Part shown: one piece after another, positions 24,191-31,272 of the stretch
Layout: each line of letters starts with the position of its first letter
Position numbering within the stretch: the stretch's first letter is position 1
NCBI GenBank assembly: GCA_035512775.1
Contig: DATKDI010000083.1
Coordinates: forward strand, 25,469 to 89,468
Direction: 5' to 3'
Length of the DNA: 64,000 nt
Source: JAJNBA01 sp035512775
GTDB lineage: Bacteria > Actinomycetota > UBA4738 > HRBIN12
The notes under the pieces: generated by a model
Seen by the model: only the letters and a program-made list of their open reading frames with translations
Database searches by the model: none
Told to the model about the DNA's origin: nothing
Position numbers and translations under genes: made by a program

Positions 24191-25053
24191 CGCCGAAGGG
24201 CCTCCGCGACGACCTCGATGCGATCCTCGCCGCCGACCGGTTGCACGATGAACCACGCGCAGCCGGCCTCGCCGATCCGACCGGCGAAGGAACGGAGATC
24301 ACCGGCATCTCCTTGCCACACGTCCATGGACAGTCCCTTCGCCCGGCGCTCCTCCCGGAGCCGTTCCAGATCTCCCGGGTCGGTCCCGACGAGGGCGATC
24401 CCGCCCCAGGTGGGGGCGACCGGGCGGCCGTCAGCGAGCCGGCGGAGCTCGCCGGCCGCGGCTTCGAACCCCTCCGCGTCCATCGCCCACCCGTTCCATC
24501 CGTCCGCGGACCGTGCAGCCACCGCGATCACGGACGCGGAACGCCCTCCGACCCAAAGCTCCGGGTCTCCAGGAGGGAGCAACGGCCCGGCGATCGCGGG
24601 CACCTGAGCGCCACCGGGCCAGGGCTCCCCGCCGAACAGCGCACGCAGGGCGCCGACGGTCTCTTCCAGGGTCGCCACTCGCTCCGCGGTGGAGGTGAAC
24701 GGGATCCCGAACGCGTCGTGCTCCGGCTTGGAGAGCGAGTCCCCCGCGCCCAGGCCGAGGATCGCGCGCCCGCCGTTCATCTGATCCAGGGCCGCGCCCT
24801 GCTTCGCCAGGAGCCCCGCGTGACGGAGCGAAACCCTCGTCACGAGGGTTCCCACGCGGAGGTCCGGATGCATCGTCGCGACGGCCGCCAGAACGGCGAA
24901 CGGCTCGAGCGCGGGCCGGCCGGGTGCCCCCGGCGGGAACAGGTGATCCGGGGCGAACACGCCGTCGTACCCGGCGGCGGCCGCTCGGGCCGCGGCCGCG
25001 ATCGGCCGCTCCACATCCGCCGTGAACATCGGAAGGCTGAGTCCGAGCTTCAT
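24187..25053 (-). CDS. LLM-class (F420-dependent type) oxidoreductase
   Basis: This 288-aa TIM-barrel protein begins MKLGLSLPMFTADVE and has LRVGTLVTRVSLRHAGLLAKQGAALDQMNGGRAILGLGAGD, the hallmark of luciferase-like monooxygenases, with ELWVGGRSASVIAVAARSADGWNGW for cofactor binding. Such short actinobacterial members usually use F420. Mer-type methylene-THF or methylene-tetrahydromethanopterin reductases are distant relatives, so a folate-related role is possible in this context but unproven. It overlaps both neighbours as ATGA. Confidence 0.8.
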   Translation of the reverse strand: MKLGLSLPMFTADVERPIAAAARAAAAGYDGVFAPDHLFPPGAPGRPALEPFAVLAAVATMHPDLRVGTLVTRVSLRHAGLLAKQGAALDQMNGGRAILGLGAGDSLSKPEHDAFGIPFTSTAERVATLEETVGALRALFGGEPWPGGAQVPAIAGPLLPPGDPELWVGGRSASVIAVAARSADGWNGWAMDAEGFEAAAGELRRLADGRPVAPTWGGIALVGTDPGDLERLREERRAKGLSMDVWQGDAGDLRSFAGRIGEAGCAWFIVQPVGGEDRIEVVAEALRR

Positions 25054-26000
25054 GCCGGCTCCGCGTCGAGTGCCAGGAGTGCTGCGCCGATCGCGCCGGC
25101 GTCGTTCCCGAGCTGGGCCGGCACGATCGGCACCTCGGGACGGACGTCTGCACCCTCGACCGACGCCTGGAACGCCTCGCGGAGGGGAGCGAACAGGACG
25201 TCACCCCCCTCGCCCACCCCTCCTCCGATCACGACGATCTCGGGATCCAACACGTTCACGAGGGAGGCAACGCCTTCGCCGAGGCGCCGAGCGACGGAGG
25301 CGAGGATCGCCACCGCCACGCCGTCGCCCTCTTGGGCCGCCTGCGTGACGAGCTCGCCCGTCGCGCGGCCGGGATCGCCGCCGGCGAGCCGGGCGATCGA
25401 GGAGCCCGGCTCGCCGGTGACGGCGCGCCGGCCCGCTCGGGCGATCGCCTGCCCGCCCGCCACCTGCTCCCAGCATCCCCGGTTGCCGCACCCGCACAGG
25501 GGGCCGCCGGGCTCGACGATCGTGTGGCCGATCTCCCCCGCGAGGCCGTGGGCGCCCCGGATGAGACGGCCGCCCGAGACGATCCCGCCGCCGATCCCGG
25601 TGCCGACCCCGACGAACAGGGAATCGGCACGTCCCCGGGAGGCCCCGAGGCGACTCTCCGCCCACGCGGCGGACGTGGCGTCGTTGTGCACGGTCACGGG
25701 AAGCCCGTACTTCGCGCGGAGGCCCTCGCCGAGCGGGAGCTGCCGCCAGACCAGGTTCGGAGTCGAGAGCAGGACGCCCGAGCGGACGTCGATGAGGCCT
25801 GCCATGCCGATGCCGATCGCCACCACGCCGTCGGCCATGACCTCGGCGGCCGCCGCCTCGATCGCGGGCAGCGCCGCCGACTGATCGCTCGCGGGCGTCG
25901 GGACCACCGTGCCGGCGTGGATCTCTCCCCCCGCGGAGATCCGCAACGCGGCGATCTTCGTGCCACCGATGTCGATCCCGACCGCCTGCCGGTCGCTCAC
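25050..26000 (-). CDS. ROK-family sugar kinase (glucokinase-like)
   Basis: This 316-aa protein has the ATP-binding start AVGIDIGGTKIAALRI, PVTVHNDATSAAWAE with the catalytic Asp, GTGIGGGIVSGGRLIRGAHGLAGEIGH and the ROK zinc motif CGCGNRGCWEQVAGG. Its likely reaction is ATP-dependent phosphorylation of glucose or a related hexose. The GTG at 26000 overlaps the upstream small gene as GTGA. A DNA-binding domain is absent, so it is a kinase and not a NagC-type repressor. Confidence 0.9.
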   Translation of the reverse strand: MSDRQAVGIDIGGTKIAALRISAGGEIHAGTVVPTPASDQSAALPAIEAAAAEVMADGVVAIGIGMAGLIDVRSGVLLSTPNLVWRQLPLGEGLRAKYGLPVTVHNDATSAAWAESRLGASRGRADSLFVGVGTGIGGGIVSGGRLIRGAHGLAGEIGHTIVEPGGPLCGCGNRGCWEQVAGGQAIARAGRRAVTGEPGSSIARLAGGDPGRATGELVTQAAQEGDGVAVAILASVARRLGEGVASLVNVLDPEIVVIGGGVGEGGDVLFAPLREAFQASVEGADVRPEVPIVPAQLGNDAGAIGAALLALDAEPA

Positions 26001-26269
26001 TCGATGTCGATCCGCGTGAGCGTCGACGCCTTCTCCTTCCCACCGGTCTCGTCGGCCCTCGCGCCCATGACCGCGGTCATCGCGAGGAGGAATTCCCTCC
26101 CCGCGTTCAGCAGGTGCTCGACCGCCTCCGGCTTCAGAGGTTGGACGGCGGTCACGGCCAGACAGATCGGGCAGAACCCCACCGTGCAGACCTGGCCGCC
26201 TTCGGCATGGGATTCCGGGCCGGGCGGCGCGGCCTCCCGCGGTCGCTTGCGCTTCGCGGTCTCGGCCAT
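25997..26269 (-). CDS. small conserved actinobacterial-type protein with CxVGFCPIC motif, 90 aa
   Basis: A basic N-terminus is followed by VCTVGFCPICLAVTAVQPLK and a helix, PEAVEHLLNAGREFLLAMTAVM. The three Cys could bind zinc or a partner. Proteins with a CPICxAV motif followed by EHLLxAGREFLLA occur beside ArsA-like ATPases in actinomycetes, to my knowledge, without known function. It lies one base after the ArsA-like gene and overlaps the kinase gene as GTGA, so it is certainly co-expressed with them. Confidence 0.7.
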   Translation of the reverse strand: MAETAKRKRPREAAPPGPESHAEGGQVCTVGFCPICLAVTAVQPLKPEAVEHLLNAGREFLLAMTAVMGARADETGGKEKASTLTRIDIE

Positions 26270-26270
26270 G

Positions 26271-27458
26271 TCAGCTCCTTTCCGCCGGACGGGGTTCCCG
26301 CCCGAACAGGATCTCGAGATGATCGCCGGCGAAATTCGCCTCGCGAACGGTCATCCGCTTCAGCGACTGCGGCAGGATCAGGTTCCTCTTGTAGGCACCG
26401 ACGCGAACGAAGAGCTCTTCCCCGCGACGGTGGATGTCCATATCGTCGCGTGAAGCGAACGGGAGACGCATCGTCATCACATATCCCGTCCCGCGCTTGC
26501 GTACGCGGATCGGCTCGTCGCGGTAGAGGATGTCGGCCGCGTCGAGCGCACCGTACACCTCGTCCCCCATCTCCTCGAGAAGGGACAGCCCCACCATCTC
26601 CCGATCGAACAGGCGCGCGGACAGGATCGGCACCGGGTCGAACGACTCGTGCACGGTCACGAGGTGCTCCGCCTGGATGTCCTTCCACTTGCCGAAGTAC
26701 GGATCGGTCACGTCCGGCGGCAGGACCCGGTTCACAACCACCGCATCCACCCGGTACCCGAAGAGCCCGAGGTAGGTGTACGTGCGCCTGGCTTCGGCGA
26801 TCACCATCTTCTCCAGGTTCACCACGAGTCGAACCGATGACGTCGTCTCATCGGTCAGGATCTTCTTCACCGCATCGAGGTTCCGGTGGAGCTGCTCGAT
26901 CGCGTCGAACACGCGATCGCCGGCGATCGGGAGCGTGGTCACGCGCGAGACGATCGGCCGGACCGTCTTCACGATCCTCCGCTCCACGGGGAAGATGCGT
27001 TCGATGTACCACTGCATGACGTCGGGCAGCGACAGCAGTCGCAACGTCTCGGCTGTGGGTGCGCAGTCCACGATCAGCACGTCGTAGTCGCCGCTCTCGA
27101 CGTGGGTCTTGACGTCGATCAGGGCGAAGATCTCGTCCAGTCCGGGGAGCACCGTCAGCTCCTCCGCCTGGATGGTCTCGGTCCCCGCCCAGTTCATCAG
27201 CTGGATCATGTAGTCCTGGATCACTCGCCAGTTGTCCTCGAGCCGTTCCTGGGCGTCGATCTGCTGCGCCCAGAGCAGCTCGGATATCTGCGTGGGATCG
27301 GATCCGATCTGCAGCTCGAACGAGTCGCCGAGCGAGTGAGCGGGGTCGGTCGACATCACGAGCGTCCGCTGTCCCGCGGCGGCGGATCGCACGGACGTGG
27401 CGGCGGCGACTGTCGTCTTGCCGACCCCGCCCTTGCCGGTGAACAGGAGGACCCGCAT
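26271..27458 (-). CDS. ArsA/GET3-family ATPase
   Basis: This 395-aa protein opens with the deviant P-loop FTGKGGVGKTTVAAATSV, then has the switch-type STDPAHSLGDSFE and DVLIVDCAPTAETLRLLSLP. The C-terminal part ends with a small beta domain (MRLPFASRDDMDIHRRGEELFVRVG) typical of the actinobacterial group. No ars genes are nearby, so arsenite transport is unlikely. Actinobacterial homologues sit beside SRPBCC and PimB genes as here, which suggests an envelope or protein-targeting role. That is inference from gene order. Confidence 0.85.
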   Translation of the reverse strand: MRVLLFTGKGGVGKTTVAAATSVRSAAAGQRTLVMSTDPAHSLGDSFELQIGSDPTQISELLWAQQIDAQERLEDNWRVIQDYMIQLMNWAGTETIQAEELTVLPGLDEIFALIDVKTHVESGDYDVLIVDCAPTAETLRLLSLPDVMQWYIERIFPVERRIVKTVRPIVSRVTTLPIAGDRVFDAIEQLHRNLDAVKKILTDETTSSVRLVVNLEKMVIAEARRTYTYLGLFGYRVDAVVVNRVLPPDVTDPYFGKWKDIQAEHLVTVHESFDPVPILSARLFDREMVGLSLLEEMGDEVYGALDAADILYRDEPIRVRKRGTGYVMTMRLPFASRDDMDIHRRGEELFVRVGAYKRNLILPQSLKRMTVREANFAGDHLEILFGREPRPAERS

Positions 27459-27495
27459 CCGGCCAGCTTACGTGAGCCTTGCCGGCGCCCTCCGA

Positions 27496-27936
27496 CTAGC
27501 CCATCTCGACTCGGCGCTTGAGACGCTCCAGGGCGTTCTCGATGACGCGCTTCGCGCCCTCGGTGCGGATGAACCCCGGGACGAGGACGCCGATCTCTAC
27601 CGCCAGCCGGTACGTCACCTTCGTCTCGGAGTCGGAGACCTCGTTCAGGAGGTACTCGCCGCGGATGTCACGGATGGCGCCTCGAGCTTCCTTGGTCACC
27701 CACGAGAGACCAGTGTCCCCCGGCGCGTAGCGGTACGTCAGCGTGTACGTGGCCTTGCCGAGCACAGGGACGTCGACCTCGTAGGCAACCTCGGTGGCCC
27801 GGCCTCCCTCCACCCGCTGGAGGATCTGCGCGGTCCGGACCTCGGCCCACTGCGGGTACGCCTCGTAGTCCTCGAGGACCTCCATCACGTCCTCGAGCGG
27901 CGCATCGATGACGATCGAGCCTTCCGCGTGTTCCAT
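27496..27936 (-). CDS. SRPBCC/START-like lipid-binding protein
   Basis: This 146-aa protein has a helix-grip fold, with IVIDAPLEDVMEVLEDYEAYPQWAEV at the start, then a beta series (YEVDVPVLGKATYTLTYRYA) and a long C-terminal helix (EGAKRVIENALERLKRRVEM). Such proteins bind hydrophobic ligands in a central cavity. It sits between the zinc-ribbon membrane protein and the ArsA-like ATPase. The ArsA-SRPBCC pairing recurs in actinomycetes, so the two probably act together. Confidence 0.85.
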   Translation of the reverse strand: MEHAEGSIVIDAPLEDVMEVLEDYEAYPQWAEVRTAQILQRVEGGRATEVAYEVDVPVLGKATYTLTYRYAPGDTGLSWVTKEARGAIRDIRGEYLLNEVSDSETKVTYRLAVEIGVLVPGFIRTEGAKRVIENALERLKRRVEMG

Positions 27937-27966
27937 CGGCTCAGGAATCCTAGCGGTGACCAGGTC

Positions 27967-28593
27967 TCAGCGGCTGTTCACCGTGACCACGGACATCGCG
28001 AGGAGGGACACCGAGATCATGATCAACGCGACCGTGGCCCACAGCAGGGTTCGTGCCGACACGAACGGCGACCCACCGTCCGCGAGCCGATACGCCTCGG
28101 CCGCCGAGCCGAGATAGATCGTGAGCGCCGACAGGAGGAGGAGGGCGACGACCCCGAAGATCGGTGCGCTCGAGACACCCGAGAGCACGATCACCAACGC
28201 GAGTCCGAAGGTGAGCACGAACAGCGTGCCCCGGGCGACCCCATCGGCGCCGCGGCCGGCCTTCGCGTGGCCGACTCCCGGGAACGTGAGCGACCACAGG
28301 AACGCATCTCGCGGGGAGACCGTCGGCCCGGGCTCATCCTGCCGGAGCAGGGCCGCGAAGGAGGTCCCGCAGACGCTGCACGCATCGAGCGCGAGCGGAT
28401 TCTGCGAGCCACAGGTGGGGCACGGCCAGGTCGCCACCGACCCACCTTCGCGGGGCTCGGCCGGCGCCGGGCGCGCGAGAACCGCGGGGGGTTCCGGCTC
28501 GGGCTCCGGCCGGAGGGACGTGAAGCATTGCCCGCACCATTCGGCGTCGGCGCTCACGAGGGCTCCACAGCGGGGGCATCGGAGATCGTCCAC
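27967..28593 (-). CDS. double zinc-ribbon membrane protein, 208 aa
   Basis: Two zinc ribbons are visible: CPRCGALVSADAEWCGQC near residues 6-23, and CPTCGSQNPLALDACSVC near residues 58-75. A Pro/Glu-rich linker lies between them. Three or four hydrophobic segments follow (from about residue 105, TLFVLTFGLALVIVLSG, to VALIMISVSLLAMSVV). The pattern suggests a membrane-tethered adaptor. It is 30 bases upstream of the SRPBCC gene and a short hairpin separates it from the PimB-like gene. The function is unknown. Confidence 0.7.
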   Translation of the reverse strand: MDDLRCPRCGALVSADAEWCGQCFTSLRPEPEPEPPAVLARPAPAEPREGGSVATWPCPTCGSQNPLALDACSVCGTSFAALLRQDEPGPTVSPRDAFLWSLTFPGVGHAKAGRGADGVARGTLFVLTFGLALVIVLSGVSSAPIFGVVALLLLSALTIYLGSAAEAYRLADGGSPFVSARTLLWATVALIMISVSLLAMSVVTVNSR

Positions 28594-28610
28594 TCGAGCA
28601 AGCGTACCGT

Positions 28611-28628
28611 CGGTCCTCGTCCGGACCG
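28611..28628 (-). terminator. short hairpin between pimB-like and zinc-ribbon genes
   Basis: CGGTCC (28611-28616) and GGACCG (28623-28628) form a six-pair stem with a six-base loop just after the PimB-like stop. It has no T run, so it would be a weak terminator or attenuator at most. Confidence 0.3.
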
Positions 28629-28638
28629 TGGAAGGGCG

Positions 28639-29772
28639 TCAGTCGGCCGCGGCCTCTCGGAGCCAGCCCGCCAGCCGCTCCGCGACCCGAGACCACGTGT
28701 GTTCACGCTCGACCCGAGCCCGGCCGTTCTTGCCGAGTCGCCTCGCGTAGGCCGGATCCTCCAGCAGCGTCGCCAGCGCGTCGGCAACGCCCTCCACCTC
28801 CGAACCGTCGACGAGGAGGCCCGTCTCCCCGTGCACCAGCGCTTCGCGCGAACCACCGGAGTCGCCGACGACGACAGGGCGCCCGCAGGCGGCCGCCTCG
28901 ATGAAGACGTTTCCCCACCCTTCCACCTCGAGGCCGGCCAGGCGTGTGCGGCACGGCATCGCGAAGACCTCGCCGACCGCGTAGTAGCGGGGAAGGTCCT
29001 CCTCGGGCACCTCGCCCGCGAACGCTACGGACCGGGTCGGCGCCCGCTCAGCGAGGCCGCGGAGCTTCGCTTCGTAGGGCCCCGAACCGACGATCAACAG
29101 CGCGGCCTCCGGAACGCGGCGCTGCACCGCACGCATCGCCCCGATCAACACGTCCTGCCCCTTGCGCGGCACCAACCGGCTCACACAAACGATCAGCGGC
29201 CGGTCGCCGAGTCCGTGCCGCTTTCGGATGTCCTCGGTCGGCAGGTCCGGTCGGAACCGTTCCACGTCCGCACCCGGATGCAGCACCGATACGGGGACCC
29301 GGCGAGGGACCGCCGTGCGGACCCGTCGTGAGATGAACTCGCTGCAACCGGCCACCCGCGAGGCGTGGGACGTCATCCGCTTCATCACGCTGTGTGCCAC
29401 CGGGACGGTAGACAGCCAGTAATCGAACCCGTGTACCAGCACCACAGAGGGTGTCCCGCGCGAGGCGAGTCGTGGACCGAGCAGCGCCAGCGGGAACGCG
29501 TCGCCGAACAGCACCACCTCGGCGCCGGTCCGGGCGATCTCGGCCCCCACTCGGTCGGCGAACGAGGGGGTCGGCCACACGAACCGGCTTCGCTCCCTGA
29601 CGACCTCGTAGCCGACGCTCACGTCGAAGGACTCCGAACCTTCCGATGACGGGGCGATCACAGAGAGCTTCGTCGCCGGGAGCGCCCGGCAGATGGATCC
29701 GAGCGTCCGCTGGATGCCACCGACCCGAGGCGGGAAGTCGTTCGTGACGACGAGGGTCCTGGGTATCTCCAC
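28639..29772 (-). CDS. pimB: GT4-family mannosyltransferase, PimB-like
   Basis: This 377-aa GT-B glycosyltransferase has the N-terminal DFPPRVGGIQRTLGSICRAL, the middle VLHPGADVERFRP and VSRLVPRKGQDVLIGAM, and the donor-binding MPCRTRLAGLEVEGWGNVF followed by IEAAACGRPVVVGDSGG. The MPCRTR and ACG-PVVVGDSGG stretches closely resemble actinobacterial PimB', which adds the second mannose to phosphatidylinositol mannoside on the cytoplasmic face. The acceptor here is inferred. It is the first gene of the long minus-strand run and lies 38 bases from the divergent YgfZ gene. Confidence 0.85.
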   Translation of the reverse strand: MEIPRTLVVTNDFPPRVGGIQRTLGSICRALPATKLSVIAPSSEGSESFDVSVGYEVVRERSRFVWPTPSFADRVGAEIARTGAEVVLFGDAFPLALLGPRLASRGTPSVVLVHGFDYWLSTVPVAHSVMKRMTSHASRVAGCSEFISRRVRTAVPRRVPVSVLHPGADVERFRPDLPTEDIRKRHGLGDRPLIVCVSRLVPRKGQDVLIGAMRAVQRRVPEAALLIVGSGPYEAKLRGLAERAPTRSVAFAGEVPEEDLPRYYAVGEVFAMPCRTRLAGLEVEGWGNVFIEAAACGRPVVVGDSGGSREALVHGETGLLVDGSEVEGVADALATLLEDPAYARRLGKNGRARVEREHTWSRVAERLAGWLREAAAD

Positions 29773-29810
29773 CGGACCGATATCCTCTCAGAGGGTGGTC
29801 GAGCACAGGT

Positions 29811-30755
29811 GTGCTCGGGCGCAGGCCCTCGAGACCCCACACCCCCGAGTCCGGAGCGTGCTCACGTAAGGGAGGGATCCGCACGGGATCGACGGCATCG
29901 GATGCGCTCGAAAGCGGGAGGGCCTTCGCGCTGCTGTCCGGGTGGCGAACGATCGCGGTGCAAGGCGCCGACGCCGGCGCCTGGCTCCACGATCTCGTCA
30001 CGGCAGACGTGGAAGGGCTTGAGGCCGGACAGAGCCGACGCTCTCTCCTCCTGACTCCGACCGGGCGGATCCGCGCCGACTTCCACGTCGCGAGGCTCGA
30101 CGACGGCTCCTTCCTCCTCCTGCAGGCGGGTGAACAGCCCGAGGCGATCGACACCATCCTCACTCCGTACGTGCTCTCCTCCGACGTCGAGCTGGACGAC
30201 CGGACCGAGCGATCGTCGATCGTCGCCGTTCTCGGCGGCGCTGCTGCCGAGGATGGCGACGCCGGCCTTGTCCTCGCGCCGTCGGTCCTCGGCAGCGGGC
30301 ACGACGTCGTCGCGCCCTCGGGCGAGCCCCTCCGAGTGATCCGCGGACGCCTGACGGAACGAGGGCTCACCGAGGTCATCCCCGCCGACATCGAGACCTG
30401 GCGGATCCACCGTGGGATCCCACGGATGGGAGCGGACTTCGGGCCGGACGCCCTGCCCGCGGAAGCTGGACTCGAGGACACGATCGACTTCACGAAGGGG
30501 TGCTTCTTGGGTCAGGAGTCGGTGGCGAAGGTGCGTAACCTCGGCCACCCGCCCCGGATCCTCGTGCCCGTGCACTCGGCGACGGCGATACTCCCGGGCG
30601 CACCCGTGCTCGCGTCTGGAGTCACCGTTGGAGAGGTGACGAGCGCCGCGGAACGGAACGGAGAGACGCGCGCGATCGTCCGCATCCGGTGGGACGCGGC
30701 CTCGGAGTCGCTCTCGACGAGAGCCGGAAGGCTCTCCCTACGGCGCGAAGAGTAG
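29811..30755 (+). CDS. ygfZ: folate-binding Fe-S cluster repair protein YgfZ
   Basis: This protein of up to 314 residues has the GcvT-like YgfZ fold. LHDLVTADVEGLEAGQSRRSLLLTPTGRIRADF comes early, and the diagnostic K-G-C-F-L-G-Q-E motif (FTKGCFLGQESVAKVRNLG) follows. YgfZ proteins bind folate and assist Fe-S enzymes such as MiaB, which fits the folate and SUF genes in this window. The only canonical in-frame start is GTG at 29811. A strong GGAGGG at 29871-29876 has no ATG, GTG or TTG behind it, so the N-terminus is uncertain and may begin near residue 23-25 at a rare codon. Confidence 0.88.
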   Translation: MLGRRPSRPHTPESGACSRKGGIRTGSTASDALESGRAFALLSGWRTIAVQGADAGAWLHDLVTADVEGLEAGQSRRSLLLTPTGRIRADFHVARLDDGSFLLLQAGEQPEAIDTILTPYVLSSDVELDDRTERSSIVAVLGGAAAEDGDAGLVLAPSVLGSGHDVVAPSGEPLRVIRGRLTERGLTEVIPADIETWRIHRGIPRMGADFGPDALPAEAGLEDTIDFTKGCFLGQESVAKVRNLGHPPRILVPVHSATAILPGAPVLASGVTVGEVTSAAERNGETRAIVRIRWDAASESLSTRAGRLSLRREE

Positions 30756-30892
30756 ATACTTCGGGTCATTTCCTATCGGCCACCTGGGGGTTTGCCCCGA
30801 CCCGACCGACGACCCCTTCCCCGCCGTGGTCACTCCGTGCTATGCCTTCGTTCCCGGAAACGACGGGGATCCCGGGGGGGAGGTACGGAAGG

Positions 30893-31171
30893 GTGCGCAT
30901 CGATCGTCTTCCGAGCTTCGACATCGAGGTGTTGCCCGATGATCCCTCTCCCCCCGACGTCTGGCAGGAGCGCTCTGCGTGCTTCGGGATCGACCCCGAC
31001 GTCTTCTTCCCGATCTCCGAGGAGGAGGCCGGTCCGGCGCTCGCGTTCTGCAGCGCCTGCACGATCCGCCGGGAATGCCTCTCGTGGGCGCTGAAGAACG
31101 GGGAGCGCTACGGGGTCTGGGGAGGGCTGACGGAGCAGGAGCGACGTCGCCTCACCCGCCAGGTCGCGTGA
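30893..31171 (+). CDS. WhiB-like Fe-S transcriptional regulator
   Basis: From the GTG at 30893 the protein has 92 residues, the normal Wbl length. The four cluster-binding cysteines are C30, C53, C56 and C62 (C-X22-C-X2-C-X5-C). The turn GVWGGL follows at about residue 74, then the basic helix EQERRRLTRQ for DNA contact. WhiB-like proteins are confined to actinobacteria and their phages, so this is the best lineage marker in the window. GGGAGG lies nine bases before the GTG; an ATG at 30842 is the alternative but has no ribosome site. Wbl proteins sense redox or NO and act with the housekeeping sigma factor. Confidence 0.92.
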   Translation: MRIDRLPSFDIEVLPDDPSPPDVWQERSACFGIDPDVFFPISEEEAGPALAFCSACTIRRECLSWALKNGERYGVWGGLTEQERRRLTRQVA

Positions 31172-31172
31172 T

Positions 31173-31272
31173 CAGGTAGGGAGATTTCTACCTGCTCCAA
31201 GGCAGGAGAAAAGCCCCGAAACGGGCTATGCGCCCGAGGGCCGTCGGAAGCCGACAGGTCCGGGATGGACCT
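31173..31272 (+). promoter_or_regulatory. structured leader with four hairpins, two mutually exclusive
   Basis: Hairpin 1 is CAGGTAG (31173-31179)/CTACCTG (31188-31194) directly after the whiB stop and could end whiB. Hairpin 2 is AGCCC (31212-31216)/GGGCT (31223-31227). It competes with CGGGC (31222-31226)/GCCCG (31232-31236). Hairpin 3 is GTCGG (31243-31247)/CCGAC (31251-31255). Hairpin 4 is AGGTCC (31256-31261)/GGACCT (31267-31272), whose loop and 3' arm hold the ATG at 31265 of the Calx-beta gene. I could not match it to a known riboswitch. Confidence 0.4.

Noticed and set aside
26271..27458. Arsenite pump ATPase ArsA of an ars operon
   Set aside because: No arsB, arsC, arsD or arsR is nearby, and the SRPBCC/PimB context fits the uncharacterised actinobacterial group.
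31173..31272. c-di-GMP-I or c-di-AMP riboswitch
   Set aside because: The conserved core sequences of those classes are not present, so only an unassigned structured leader is reported.
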